Notes: generated by a model not told the origin, from the letters alone. A stretch of 64,000 bases of DNA from JAAYAO01 sp051133435 (GCF_051133435.1 NZ_JBPGNY010000005.1:62001-126000), one strand, 5' to 3'; positions 51,007 through 59,340 are shown, counted from the stretch's first letter. Numbers and translations: made by a program.

Positions 51007-51443
51007 CCCGCCCGGCGAAACTCGTCGTGGGGGCGGTCGTGGTCGACCGGCTGGACGCACCCACCAAGGTGCTCGCCACCCGACGGGCCCACGGCACCCT
51101 GTCGGGGATGTGGGAGTTCCCCGGCGGCAAGGTCGAGGAGGGGGAAGACCCGATCGATGCGCTGCGCCGCGAACTGGACGAGGAACTCGGCCTGACCCGG
51201 GTGCGCTTCGGCGACGAGGTCAGTGGCCCCGACGCCGGGGGTGGCTGGCCGATCACCCACGGCTGGTCGCTGCGGGTGTGGCTGGCCGAGGTCGACCACG
51301 AGGTACACCCGGGCCCGGCCCACGATCAGGTCGCCTGGCAGGACCTGCCCGAGCTGGGGGACCTCGACTGGTTGCCGGCCGATGTGGCGATCGTGCAGGA
51401 GGTGCAGCGGGTGCTCGGCGAGGAGCCCGTGGCTGGGCAGTGA
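51003..51443 (+). CDS. Nudix (MutT-like) NTP pyrophosphohydrolase
   Basis: A 146-residue Nudix hydrolase with an intact box GX5EX7REUXEEXGU: GKVEEGEDPIDALRRELDEE followed by LGL, preceded by the MWEFPG motif usual in MutT and CTP-type pyrophosphohydrolases. It may clean oxidised or unusual nucleotides; the substrate is not certain. Coupled to the DUF1206 gene by ATGA overlap. Confidence 0.9.
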   Translation: MTRPAKLVVGAVVVDRLDAPTKVLATRRAHGTLSGMWEFPGGKVEEGEDPIDALRRELDEELGLTRVRFGDEVSGPDAGGGWPITHGWSLRVWLAEVDHEVHPGPAHDQVAWQDLPELGDLDWLPADVAIVQEVQRVLGEEPVAGQ

Positions 51444-51492
51444 GCTGGTCCCAGTGCCCCGAAGTGAACTACGGCCCCGGCCGACGACTGGC

Positions 51493-51498
51493 TAGGCT
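51493..51498 (+). promoter_or_regulatory. -10 box TAGGCT, leaderless promoter
   Basis: TAGGCT lies 6 nt before the ATG at 51505. Confidence 0.55.
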
Positions 51499-51504
51499 GG
51501 TCGA

Positions 51505-52437
51505 ATGACCCCCGCACCCCCGTTGGCCGAATCGTGCTCGATGCTGCACGAGGGTGCCCGCGTCCCGGCGGTCGGCACCGCAGCGCGGGCGGTGGCCTGG
51601 GTCGCCCTGGAACAGAACGGTGCCTGGGGACGACTCGCGCCGACCCAATCACATCTGGACCCCGAACTGGGGGCGACCCTGGAGGACCGCGCCGCCCGCA
51701 TCGGTGCCCGGATCGCCCTGCTGCGCAACCCGGGCCAGCACGCCGACGTCGCCGAGGAACCACGCCGGGTGTACCTCGCCGGCGGGTTGGACGCGACCCC
51801 GTGGATGCTCACCGGTTCGATCGATGACCCGGCCCGGTTGTTGGACTTCGACTGGGCCTTGTTGACCGCCCCCACCCCCGATGGACTGTTGGCCGCACTG
51901 CCCGAACTGTCGGTGGCCACCGAGCCGGTGTTGCTGGTGTGCACCAACGGTAAACGCGACCTGTGTTGTGCCCTGCGGGGCCGTCCGGTGGCGTTGGCGG
52001 CCGCGGAACAACGTCCCGGAATGGTGTGGGAAACCAACCACACCGGGGGACATCGGTTCGCGCCCACCGGGGTGATGTTGCCCTGGGGGCTGACCCTGGC
52101 CCGGCTCGACCCGCAGTTGGCCGTGCTGGCGATCGATGCCGCCCGACGCGAGGAGTTCGCCCCGGCACTGCTCAACGACACCCACAATCGGGGCCTGTCG
52201 GGGCTGGCGCCGATTGCCCAGTCGGCCGAGCATTACATCCGGCAACTGGTCGGTGAACTGCGGCTCGGGGTGTTCCGTACCCAGGTGCGTCACGACGGCT
52301 TGGTCGAGGTGGCTCGTCCGGGTGGGCACACCTGGCTGGTGCAGGTCGAGGAACGCGGCAACTGGCCGGACCTACCGGCCTCCTGCGGCAAGGACCCGGT
52401 CGCGGTGAGCGACTGGCACATATCGGTAGTGCGCTGA
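51505..52437 (+). CDS. Sucrase/ferredoxin-like family protein
   Basis: A 310-residue Suc_Fer-like protein. The thioredoxin-like ferredoxin core has VLLVCTNGKRDLCCALRGRPVA and ETNHTGGHRFAPTGVMLPWG, the two hallmark motifs. Cys residues there could hold a 2Fe-2S cluster. An extra Cys pair lies near the start (ESCSML). The family is common in actinobacteria and fungi, with no settled role. A -10 box 6 nt upstream supports the start. Confidence 0.88.
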   Translation: MTPAPPLAESCSMLHEGARVPAVGTAARAVAWVALEQNGAWGRLAPTQSHLDPELGATLEDRAARIGARIALLRNPGQHADVAEEPRRVYLAGGLDATPWMLTGSIDDPARLLDFDWALLTAPTPDGLLAALPELSVATEPVLLVCTNGKRDLCCALRGRPVALAAAEQRPGMVWETNHTGGHRFAPTGVMLPWGLTLARLDPQLAVLAIDAARREEFAPALLNDTHNRGLSGLAPIAQSAEHYIRQLVGELRLGVFRTQVRHDGLVEVARPGGHTWLVQVEERGNWPDLPASCGKDPVAVSDWHISVVR

Positions 52438-52469
52438 GCTGTACTACTACCCAGCTACTGTTTTACTGT

Positions 52470-52862
52470 TCAACTACTGGTGCTGTGCAGGCCGCCGACG
52501 TAATACCAGCGTTGATCGACCATCGTGAACCTGCTGCGTTCGCGCAGGACTCCTTCATCGGCGGGGGAGCACCAGGTGGCGGAGAACTGCACGATGCCCT
52601 CGGTGTCCCACGCCTTGCCCGCCTCGGTGTGCTCGATCGTCAGCCCGGTCCACACGGTGTTCGTGTCCAGGTCGATCCGATCCGGACGGGTGCTGGGATG
52701 CCAGGTGTCGAGCAGATACTGCTCCAGGCCCAAGGCAAAGGCGCTGTAGCGCGAACGCATCAAGGTCACCGCCATCGGGGCCGGGCGTCCCTGGTGGAAA
52801 CGCTCGCAGCAGTCGGGGTAGGCCCGAAGGGTGTCGCAGGGGCAGGGGTGCGGAGTGGTCAT
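52470..52862 (-). CDS. YchJ family protein (UPF0225)
   Basis: A 130-residue protein of usual length for YchJ. The N-terminal Cys cluster CPCDTLRAYPDCC resembles a SEC-C-type zinc knuckle, followed by MRSRYSAFALGLEQYLLDTWHPSTRP and a C-terminal FTMVDQRWYYVGG strand pair of an NTF2-like fold. Function is unknown. It converges on the Suc_Fer gene across 32 bp of AT-richer DNA. Confidence 0.88.
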   Translation of the reverse strand: MTTPHPCPCDTLRAYPDCCERFHQGRPAPMAVTLMRSRYSAFALGLEQYLLDTWHPSTRPDRIDLDTNTVWTGLTIEHTEAGKAWDTEGIVQFSATWCSPADEGVLRERSRFTMVDQRWYYVGGLHSTSS

Positions 52863-52982
52863 CGCTCCGCCTGGCTGCCGGGATCGGTCATGACGCCAAG
52901 CCTAGGCCGTCGCGGTTGTGACGGAGTGGTGAACTTCTGGCTACAGGCGGAACTCATCCGTGACCACAGCGATCCGGCGGGG

Positions 52983-52988
52983 TACTTT
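52983..52988 (+). promoter_or_regulatory. -10 box TACTTT, leaderless promoter of acyP
   Basis: TACTTT lies 6 nt before the ATG at 52995. Confidence 0.55.
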
Positions 52989-52994
52989 CGACTT

Positions 52995-53279
52995 ATGGGT
53001 GACTTGGAAACGGTGCGGTTGAAGGCGATTGTGTACGGGCACGTCCAGGGTGTCGGTTTCCGTTGGTTCGTGCAGTCGCAGGCCCGGCCGCGGGGTTTGT
53101 TGGGCTATGCGCACAATCTGCTGGACGGTTCGGTCGAGGTGGTCGCCGAAGGTACCCGCGAGAATCTCGGTCAGTTGCTCGGATCGATCCGTGGGGGAGC
53201 CGGGCCCGGCCAGGTGACCAAGGTCGAAACCGAGTTGAGCGAAGCCCAGGGTGAGTTCAAGGGCTTCTCGATCGGCTGA
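52995..53279 (+). CDS. acyP: Acylphosphatase
   Basis: A 94-residue acylphosphatase that hydrolyses acyl phosphates. The phosphate loop and catalytic Arg are in YGHVQGVGFRWFVQ. The catalytic Asn segment, GYAHNLLDGSVEVVAEG, keeps Asn with Ala where Val is common. The frame opens far upstream, but a -10 box 6 nt before 52995 and the family length set the start. Confidence 0.93.
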   Translation: MGDLETVRLKAIVYGHVQGVGFRWFVQSQARPRGLLGYAHNLLDGSVEVVAEGTRENLGQLLGSIRGGAGPGQVTKVETELSEAQGEFKGFSIG

Positions 53280-53282
53280 GGC

Positions 53283-53864
53283 TCAGTTGCTCACCGCACC
53301 GACCACCTCGACGCCCGCTGCACGAAGCTCGGCGAGAGCTTTCTCGGTGGTTTCGGCGGCCACGCCGGCACACAGATCGAGCAACACCCGTACCTCCAGA
53401 CCTGCAGCCCTGGCGTCCAAGGCGGAAGCCCGCACGCAATGATCGGTGGCCAGGCCCACCACATCCACCTGCTTGATGTCGGCCTCGTTGAGGGCTTCGA
53501 GGAGGCGATCACCTTTGTCGGTGGTGCCCTCGAATGCCGAATAGGCCGGGATGCCCTGGCCCTTGCGGACATGCACATCGACCGGCTCGGTGTTCAGCGC
53601 CGGATGGTATTCCGCGCCTTGCGTGCCGGCCACACAGTGCGGCGGCCAAGTGTCGACATAGTCGGGGGAGTCGGAGAAGTGGCCGGAGTTGTCCGAATCT
53701 GCGTCGTGCCAGTCGCGTGAGGCCGTGATCAGCGAGTAGTCGTCGCCGTGTTCCTCCAGATGTTGGGTGATGCCGGCCGCCACCGCGCCGCCGCCGGCCA
53801 CAGCCAGGGAGCCGCCCTCGGTGAAGTCGTTCTGAATGTCGACGATCAGCAGTGCGCGTGTCAT
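53283..53864 (-). CDS. pncA: Nicotinamidase/pyrazinamidase PncA
   Basis: A 193-residue isochorismatase-fold amidase converting nicotinamide to nicotinate in NAD salvage. The catalytic Asp is in LLIVDIQNDFTEGG, the Lys in DVHVRKGQ and the nucleophilic Cys in GLATDHCVRASALDA. Metal ligands lie in ASRDWHDADSDNSGHFS and WPPHCVAGTQGAEYHP. All match mycobacterial PncA. It converges on acyP with a 3-bp gap. Confidence 0.94.
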   Translation of the reverse strand: MTRALLIVDIQNDFTEGGSLAVAGGGAVAAGITQHLEEHGDDYSLITASRDWHDADSDNSGHFSDSPDYVDTWPPHCVAGTQGAEYHPALNTEPVDVHVRKGQGIPAYSAFEGTTDKGDRLLEALNEADIKQVDVVGLATDHCVRASALDARAAGLEVRVLLDLCAGVAAETTEKALAELRAAGVEVVGAVSN

Positions 53865-53928
53865 GTGCCCATCATGACCGACGCCGCATGGTTCGGGTAG
53901 GAGTCGCGGTGGGTTACTGTGTTCTTAG

Positions 53929-53952
53929 TTGAAACTTGAAATAGTAGTTGAA
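53929..53952 (+). repeat. Three TTGAA repeats upstream of the PdxH-like gene
   Basis: TTGAA occurs at 53929, 53936 and 53948 in unusually AT-rich DNA ending just before the -10 box. This is a possible regulator site. Confidence 0.35.
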
Positions 53953-53954
53953 GG

Positions 53955-53960
53955 TAGCCT
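53955..53960 (+). promoter_or_regulatory. -10 box TAGCCT, leaderless promoter of PdxH-like gene
   Basis: TAGCCT lies 7 nt before the ATG at 53968. Confidence 0.55.
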
Positions 53961-53967
53961 TCGGGGC

Positions 53968-54591
53968 ATGAGCATCGCCGACCGGCTGCGTGAGATTCCG
54001 TCCCTGACAGGTGCGGCGCCCACGTTCGATCTGGAAAACCTGCCCGGTGAACCGGTGGCCTTGTTCCATGCTTGGCTGGAGGAAGCGTTGGGTCGGCAAG
54101 TGCCCGAACCCCATGCCGTGACTCTTGCCACCGTCGACGCCAACGGCGTACCGGATGCGCGGACACTGATCCTCAAGGACGTCGATGACCGGGGTTGGGC
54201 CTTCGCCGGCACGGCTTCGTCACCCAAAGGACGCCAACTGGCGGCCAACCCCGTGGCGGCCCTCGACGTGTACTGGCAGCCGCTGATGCGCGCGGTGCGT
54301 GCTCGAGGCGAGGTCGTGGAAGCATCACCGGCCGAGTGTGAAGCCGATCTCGCTGCGCGCAGTGAAGCGGCGCGAGTTGCAGTGGCCGAGGGTGATTGGC
54401 GTCTGTGGCGCTTGTGTCCGACCCGGGTGGAGTTCTTTCAGGCCGCGACCGATCGACGCCACCTGCGAGTGGTCTACACAGCAGAGTCTGATGGCTGGTC
54501 GATCAGTGTGATGCGGGGCGAACAGGCCCCAAGTCGTACGCCCGCAGTCGACCTTGGCGGGAGTAGGCATGGTTCTGGCGCCTGCCGCTGA
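53968..54591 (+). CDS. Pyridoxine/pyridoxamine 5'-phosphate oxidase-like protein
   Basis: A 207-residue PNPOx-family flavoprotein. The FMN core HAVTLATVDANGVPDARTLILKDVDDRG and SPKGRQLAANPVAALDVYWQPLMRAVRARG are canonical. The C terminus departs from PdxH: where the substrate motif RLHDR is expected, this protein has DRRHLRVVYTAES, and it ends in a Gly/Ser/Arg-rich tail. It may be a PdxH with altered site or a related oxidase of phenazine or other metabolism. The gene symbol is therefore withheld. Confidence 0.8.
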   Translation: MSIADRLREIPSLTGAAPTFDLENLPGEPVALFHAWLEEALGRQVPEPHAVTLATVDANGVPDARTLILKDVDDRGWAFAGTASSPKGRQLAANPVAALDVYWQPLMRAVRARGEVVEASPAECEADLAARSEAARVAVAEGDWRLWRLCPTRVEFFQAATDRRHLRVVYTAESDGWSISVMRGEQAPSRTPAVDLGGSRHGSGACR

Positions 54592-54713
54592 CACATGGCC
54601 GATAATCAACATTATGACATTTCGTTAAACCTGGTATCGCCATGGTTCTTCCCTTTGGGCTGCGGCGTTGTACTCCCCTGGCGAAACCACGAGTACGCGA
54701 TTGATCCGGCGCA

Positions 54714-55280
54714 TCACGCGTCCGGATCGTCGCGATCGAAAGACTGCTGGTTGAGGCGCAGGATCTGGTCGCGGTCGTCCTCGCTCATTTCGGCCTCAGC
54801 GAGAATTCGTTGAAGGGTCGGAGATTTCGCGTCGAGGTAGGTGTCGATATCCATCTCCGGGTCGGCGGCCAAGGCCAGCTTCACGTCCCCGTACTCGTCG
54901 CGAAGATCCGGGCGTTTTCGCAGCACATCACGAACCGCAAGGTGGTTCCGTAGGTTCAGGCTGCCGTCGGTGCACACATAGACGTTGCGCTTCGGGTTCT
55001 CGTCGGGCGGGAAGAAGGCTTCCCGGCCTGCAATCCCGAGATCGCCGCGGTGTACGTAGCCGATTGCCTCGAGGGCCGCGATCGCTGCCGGCACTTCTCC
55101 ACTGTCGACAATTATGTCGATATCGATAACCGGTTTGGCGGCAAGTCCCGGCACCGAGGTCGAACCCACGTGCTCGACCAGTGCACTGGTCATCCCGGCG
55201 ACGGCTCGCCTCAGGTCGGCGGCAACGAGTTCGAACTGTTCGGGCCACGACTCCGAATACGGCACCACTTCGACAGGCAT
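54714..55280 (-). CDS. GrpB family protein (UPF0157, nucleotidyltransferase-like)
   Basis: A 188-residue GrpB-fold protein: VVPYSESWPEQFELVAADLR, then the nucleotidyltransferase-like ALVEHVGSTSVPGLAAKPVIDIDIIV with GS and a DxD, and NLRNHLAVRDVLR. The family resembles minimal nucleotidyltransferases, and the substrate is unknown. A TAGCGT box 6 nt upstream marks a leaderless start. The 122 bp downstream to the PdxH-like gene hold only AT-richer DNA with no clear feature. Confidence 0.9.
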   Translation of the reverse strand: MPVEVVPYSESWPEQFELVAADLRRAVAGMTSALVEHVGSTSVPGLAAKPVIDIDIIVDSGEVPAAIAALEAIGYVHRGDLGIAGREAFFPPDENPKRNVYVCTDGSLNLRNHLAVRDVLRKRPDLRDEYGDVKLALAADPEMDIDTYLDAKSPTLQRILAEAEMSEDDRDQILRLNQQSFDRDDPDA

Positions 55281-55286
55281 CGGGTC

Positions 55287-55292
55287 ACGCTA
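55287..55292 (-). promoter_or_regulatory. -10 box TAGCGT, leaderless promoter of GrpB gene
   Basis: TAGCGT on the minus strand lies 6 nt before the ATG at 55280. Confidence 0.5.
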
Positions 55293-55356
55293 GCAGCGCT
55301 CTCCCCCGGGCTCCGGCGCAAGCCCTGGACAACTCCAGGACGAAGGCCTCGGCCTA

Positions 55357-56124
55357 CTAGACCTGAGCCTTGCGAAAAACCGGCGGTGCAGCCAGCACGG
55401 CGAGCGCAGCCACAACCGCACCGACGCCGATGATCACGGAATTGGGCTCATCGAGCAGCCGAGCCACCGCGATCCAGCCGAGCCCCCAGGCGATCGCCAC
55501 CGCCACCGCCCAGCGGGCTCCCAGCTTGTATGCCAGAGCCACGCCGATGCCGGCGGCGACGGCCAATACCACCACCGCCAGAATCTGATCTGCCAGTGGG
55601 CCGATGCTCCAATCGTTCGCGGTTCCGGCCGCAGTGATGTTGGCGCAGATCGCCACGCACTGCCAGCCCAGGTAGAGCCCGAACGTCCCGTCGACCACGA
55701 TCTTCTCCAGCAGCGAGTTCGCGCCGATCCTGGTGGCCCTCACCATCAAGATCGCCAATACCGCCACCAACACGGCGGAGACCAGCACGCTGACCCAGAT
55801 CCAGTCCCGCTGGGTCACCAGCAACCACGCCGCATTCAGCGTCATCGACCATCCGGCCAGCCACCCGATGGCACGCTGCCGCTCGGATGCTCGCTGCTTC
55901 GGTAGCCATTGCCACACTACGTAGGCGAGCAGGCCGATGTAGATCACGGTCCAGATCGAAAAGGCCGTGGTACCCGGGGTCAACAGCGCGGCTTGGGTCG
56001 CGAAGTTGCCCGACATGGCGTCCTCAACCCGGGTACCGATCACGCCCACCCCCAGCAGGGTGCCGTAGATGCCGAACAGAGCGGAGGCAGTAACCCAGAG
56101 CTGACGCAACAGATCGCGATTCAT
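55357..56124 (-). CDS. Tryptophan-rich (TspO-like) multi-pass membrane protein
   Basis: A 255-residue protein with seven to eight predicted membrane helices. TTAFSIWTVIYIGLLAYVVWQWLP and AGWSMTLNAAWLLVTQRDWIW resemble the Trp-rich sensory protein (TspO/MBR) family, although the protein is longer than the five-helix TspO. Role and ligand are unknown; porphyrin binding is known for TspO but is not shown here. GAGGG, 3 nt before the ATG, is a weak SD. Confidence 0.7.
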   Translation of the reverse strand: MNRDLLRQLWVTASALFGIYGTLLGVGVIGTRVEDAMSGNFATQAALLTPGTTAFSIWTVIYIGLLAYVVWQWLPKQRASERQRAIGWLAGWSMTLNAAWLLVTQRDWIWVSVLVSAVLVAVLAILMVRATRIGANSLLEKIVVDGTFGLYLGWQCVAICANITAAGTANDWSIGPLADQILAVVVLAVAAGIGVALAYKLGARWAVAVAIAWGLGWIAVARLLDEPNSVIIGVGAVVAALAVLAAPPVFRKAQV

Positions 56125-56212
56125 GATCCCTCAGGGCGGGCTGGTTGGTGGGACCCGCCTCTCGACCCTACTGTGCCGACCCAACCCGTGCACGCGGATG
56201 CCCGGGCTCCTT

Positions 56213-56218
56213 TAGGGT
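56213..56218 (+). promoter_or_regulatory. -10 box TAGGGT, leaderless promoter
   Basis: TAGGGT lies 6 nt before the ATG at 56225. Confidence 0.5.
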
Positions 56219-56224
56219 GCGAGA

Positions 56225-56806
56225 ATGCGCGAATTGGTGGCCAAGCCCTCGGCCGGACGGGTGGTCCTATGGGTCGGCGCCTCCATCGTGTTCACCATCG
56301 GCGGCATTCTCATGTTGTTCGCCGACCCGTGGTTCATCAAGCTGATCGGGGCGTTCTTCATCTTGTTCTTCGGGGTCGGCGGGGTCTTCGCGCTGATCCG
56401 AACGCGCAGGACCGGCATAACGTTCATCGCCGACGGGCACGGCCTCCACCCCGGTAACGGTGGCTTCGTGGCCTGGGAAAACGTCGGAGAGATCAGCGTC
56501 ATCGTGCTCCGCGGAATCAACGCCTTACTCAAAGTCGAGATCCTCGACGTCCGGCCCTACCTCCAATCGCTCGACCCCGAACAACGTCGTCGGGCCGCGA
56601 GCCGTTTCGGTAACCGTGCCCTGGCTGATGTGGTGGAGCCAGGCGCTACCGAACGTGAAGGACCGGAAAGCATGGGCTGGGTCCGCACCGACGACCAGCG
56701 CTGCAGCCTGCAGTTCGCCTCCCTGGCCCTGAACCGGCCGGTCGCCGAATGGGCCGAAAGGCTATCGGCCTATCGTGACGAAGCCCTGCGCCGTCGCGGA
56801 CACTGA
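56225..56806 (+). CDS. STM3941-like membrane protein, copy 1
   Basis: A 193-residue protein with two N-terminal membrane helices (about 14-36 and 40-60) and a cytosolic PH-like beta domain (ITFIADGHGLHPGNGGFVAWENVGEISV). It looks like the STM3941 family, whose role is unknown. A paralogue lies 145 bp downstream with its own promoter. Copy 1 lacks a 14-residue segment that copy 2 has near residues 137-150. Confidence 0.75.
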   Translation: MRELVAKPSAGRVVLWVGASIVFTIGGILMLFADPWFIKLIGAFFILFFGVGGVFALIRTRRTGITFIADGHGLHPGNGGFVAWENVGEISVIVLRGINALLKVEILDVRPYLQSLDPEQRRRAASRFGNRALADVVEPGATEREGPESMGWVRTDDQRCSLQFASLALNRPVAEWAERLSAYRDEALRRRGH

Positions 56807-56938
56807 AGCGCACCTGGCTTCCCCGGCAAGCCCCTGGCTTCCGGCCAATGCGCGGCGCTGCTAAAGCTTGTGAACTATCACGCCTAACGACGAAACAGTT
56901 CGGTGAGGGCGCGTCCGGCGAAAGAACCCCAATCCCTT

Positions 56939-56944
56939 TATCAT
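56939..56944 (+). promoter_or_regulatory. -10 box TATCAT, leaderless promoter
   Basis: TATCAT lies 6 nt before the ATG at 56951. Confidence 0.55.
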
Positions 56945-56950
56945 CCGACT

Positions 56951-57571
56951 ATGCGTGAGTTGGTAGCCAAGCCCTCGGCCGGACGTCTCGCCTTCCTGAT
57001 CGGCGCGATCGTCGTGTTCACCATCGGGGGCTTTTTCATGTTGTTCAGCGACTCGTGGCTCAACAAGTTGATCGGGGTCGTGGCCATTCTGTTCTTCGGG
57101 GTCGGCGGGGTCTTCGCGCTGATCCGGATGCGCAAGGCGGGCATGACGTTCACCGCTGACGAGCAGGGCCTGCGTCCCGGTAATGGTGGGTTCGTGCCAT
57201 GGGAGAACATCGGGCATATCGGCGTGTCGATGGCCGGCGGAACCAAGAGTCTTGGGGTCGAGATCCTGAACATCCTCCCCTACCTCGACTCCCTCACCCC
57301 CGAGCAGCGTCGGGATGCGATCCGCTTCGCCAAGGGCGCGCGAGCGGTCATCCCCGAACTGGGCGACGTCGATGCCGAAGCCTTGCAGGCGAATATCGAC
57401 GAGCCGGCTGAGTCCGAGCGCGAAGAGCTGGAGATCATGGGCTGGGCCCGCACCGCCAATCAGGGCTTCGATCTGCTGTTCGCGGCGATGACGCTGAACC
57501 AACCCGTGGAGAAGTGGGTCGAGCAACTCTCCGCCTATCGCGACGAAGCACTACGACGCCGCGCGCACTGA
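56951..57571 (+). CDS. STM3941-like membrane protein, copy 2
   Basis: A 206-residue paralogue of the previous gene with the same start (MRELVAKPSAGR), helix pair, PH-like domain (MTFTADEQGLRPGNGGFVPWENIGHIGV) and end (EQLSAYRDEALRRRAH). The two are a local tandem duplication that has since diverged. An in-frame start at 56903 exists, but the TATCAT box 6 nt before 56951 and alignment to copy 1 fix this ATG. Confidence 0.77.
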   Translation: MRELVAKPSAGRLAFLIGAIVVFTIGGFFMLFSDSWLNKLIGVVAILFFGVGGVFALIRMRKAGMTFTADEQGLRPGNGGFVPWENIGHIGVSMAGGTKSLGVEILNILPYLDSLTPEQRRDAIRFAKGARAVIPELGDVDAEALQANIDEPAESEREELEIMGWARTANQGFDLLFAAMTLNQPVEKWVEQLSAYRDEALRRRAH

Positions 57572-57678
57572 GCGGCGGCCACCGAGAGAGCCCTCGACGT
57601 GTGGGGCGACGGACGCCTCCGACCACTCGACGGACGCAGCATCCGGCGCAACGGGGCGCAGTCGGCCTTATTTGTGGA

Positions 57679-57684
57679 TAGCCT
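57679..57684 (+). promoter_or_regulatory. -10 box TAGCCT, leaderless promoter
   Basis: TAGCCT lies 6 nt before the GTG at 57691. Confidence 0.5.
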
Positions 57685-57690
57685 CTGCAC

Positions 57691-58893
57691 GTGAGTTTCG
57701 GGATCGAACTGGGTAGGACACTGGGCCGTGTCCTGAAAAAGCACTGGGCCGCGATCCTGCTGATCCAATTGACGGCCGGCATCCTGCAAACCCTGCACCA
57801 GCAATTCGCCGTCGACCTGGGACGATCCGACGCGGTGCAGGGCCTGTTGCTGAACGGGATGGGCACCCTGGTCGCGGTCGCCGGACTGGTGGCGATCTGC
57901 GTGGTGTGCCACGGCACCCTGCAATCCACCGAAAACCTGCCCGGGGACGGCCGGGCCAGATGGAAGCGGATCGGTGAGATCTTCGCCGCCTCGATCCTGC
58001 CCTTCTTCCTCACCTATGTGGCCTGGGGCCTGTTCGAAGCCGACGTACGCCACTACGCCCGTGCGGCCCTGAACAGCCTCGATTTCTCCCAGGGGCAGGG
58101 CGGTGCAGGCAGCATCGTGGACGTGCGCTTCACCGGCATCACCATCGCCATCATCGTCGCCGCCTTTCTGGGCCGGATTCTGGTGCGCCGCTTCCTGCGC
58201 GCCGGGGTGCTGCGGACGGTGCTGGCCCTGCTGCTCGAAGCCGTCTGGGCATTTCTCGCCGCACTGCTCATCGGCAAACTCGTCAGCACTATGGTCGCCG
58301 GCGCCGGCACCACGAACCTGGCCGTCTGGATGGACCGAGCGGTCGCCGGTTTGCCGTGGCCCAACCTCGCCACCGCCGTTCTGGGCTTCGTGTCCACGGT
58401 GTTGGTGGTGATCTTCATTCCCCTGTTGTGGGTCACCCTGGCCGGTATCACGGTGGTGCGCGGTAGCTTCGACGAAAGCCGGTTGAGCACCCGGATGCAG
58501 GCATGGGTCGATCGGATGCCGCCGGTGATCAACGATCTGCTCGCCGACTTCGTGATCGACCTCGAAGACCGGTGGATACCGGTGATCGGCGCGCTGTCCA
58601 CCATGGTGCGTTCCGGGGCGGTTGCGATGGCCGGAGCGGTGTTCGCCGGCGTGCTCACCACCTTCACCGGCGGTTGGCTGACCTACGGTCTGGCGCACCT
58701 GTTCGGCCCGACCGAACCCTATGGGCGACTGATTGGGGAGACCCTGATCAGCTTCGGTGGCCAACTCACCCTGGCTGCGACGGTCGTGGTCGCATTGGCC
58801 TCCTTCGATGCCTTCCGGGTGTTGCAGGCCGGTTCAGGCGACCTCGGCCAACAGCCAGGTCGGCGAGTCGGGGCCGACCTGCAGGAACAGTGA
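57691..58893 (+). CDS. Multi-pass membrane protein of unknown function
   Basis: A 400-residue protein with about eight hydrophobic segments, from HWAAILLIQLTAGIL to the last near residue 365-380 (LISFGGQLTLAATVVVALASF). It has no recognisable transport or enzymatic motif. A soluble loop of about 50 residues (RGSFDESRLSTRMQAWVDRMPPVINDLLADFVIDLEDRW) separates the last helices. The hydrophilic C-terminal tail overlaps the convergent gene by 60 bp. The GTG start is set by a TAGCCT box 6 nt upstream. Confidence 0.7.
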   Translation: MSFGIELGRTLGRVLKKHWAAILLIQLTAGILQTLHQQFAVDLGRSDAVQGLLLNGMGTLVAVAGLVAICVVCHGTLQSTENLPGDGRARWKRIGEIFAASILPFFLTYVAWGLFEADVRHYARAALNSLDFSQGQGGAGSIVDVRFTGITIAIIVAAFLGRILVRRFLRAGVLRTVLALLLEAVWAFLAALLIGKLVSTMVAGAGTTNLAVWMDRAVAGLPWPNLATAVLGFVSTVLVVIFIPLLWVTLAGITVVRGSFDESRLSTRMQAWVDRMPPVINDLLADFVIDLEDRWIPVIGALSTMVRSGAVAMAGAVFAGVLTTFTGGWLTYGLAHLFGPTEPYGRLIGETLISFGGQLTLAATVVVALASFDAFRVLQAGSGDLGQQPGRRVGADLQEQ

Positions 58894-59340
58894 GGCCTGT
58901 CGCACCTCACCGCGGGGCACCACGAACACGAAGGTCGAATGCTGCACGCCGGTCTTGGATCCGTCACAGGCAATCTTCGAGGCCGAGAATCGTGCCTGGT
59001 GGTGGGCCGACACCCCGTCCACATCGGCGTCGAGACGCGCGGTGCAGGCGGTCAGATCCGGCATCGGACGATGCACCTGGAGGTCGACCTCGACCACCAG
59101 CAACTGCTGGGTCGCATCGTCCACACCCGAGATGTCCATCGTGGTGCTGTCGGTGATCCGCGTCCGTCGCACCGTCACGGTCGCGTCCCGGACGGCAACA
59201 GGCTCACCGACAGCCACCGTTCGGGTGCGCACCGGTTCGGTCGTGCGCAGGTCTTGAAAGTCGGCCCAGCCGGCCACCAGCAGATACACCGGAACTACCA
59301 CCAGCACGGCGATGAGGCGCCACGCCACCGTGAACCTCAT
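58834..59340 (-). CDS. Small membrane-anchored exported protein, third of three
   Basis: A 168-residue protein: short N-terminal cytosolic end, one membrane helix (about 8-25) and a beta-rich outer domain (VAVRDATVTVRRTRITDST, TQQLLVVEVDLQVH) with two Cys (LTACTARL, KIACDGSK) able to form a disulfide. The layout recalls DUF4352-like exported domains, but I cannot name a family. It starts by ATGA overlap with the upstream gene. Its 3' end overlaps the convergent membrane protein gene. Confidence 0.7.
   Translation of the reverse strand: MRFTVAWRLIAVLVVVPVYLLVAGWADFQDLRTTEPVRTRTVAVGEPVAVRDATVTVRRTRITDSTTMDISGVDDATQQLLVVEVDLQVHRPMPDLTACTARLDADVDGVSAHHQARFSASKIACDGSKTGVQHSTFVFVVPRGEVRQASLFLQVGPDSPTWLLAEVA

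Noticed and set aside
52438..52469. Terminator between the sucrase/ferredoxin-like gene and ychJ
   Set aside because: Only CCAG/CTGG ends pair; the interior does not form a stable stem.
54592..54713. Small gene in the AT-richer gap upstream of grpB's 3' end
   Set aside because: A short open frame exists but has no start signal, no domain and runs antisense into the GrpB gene.
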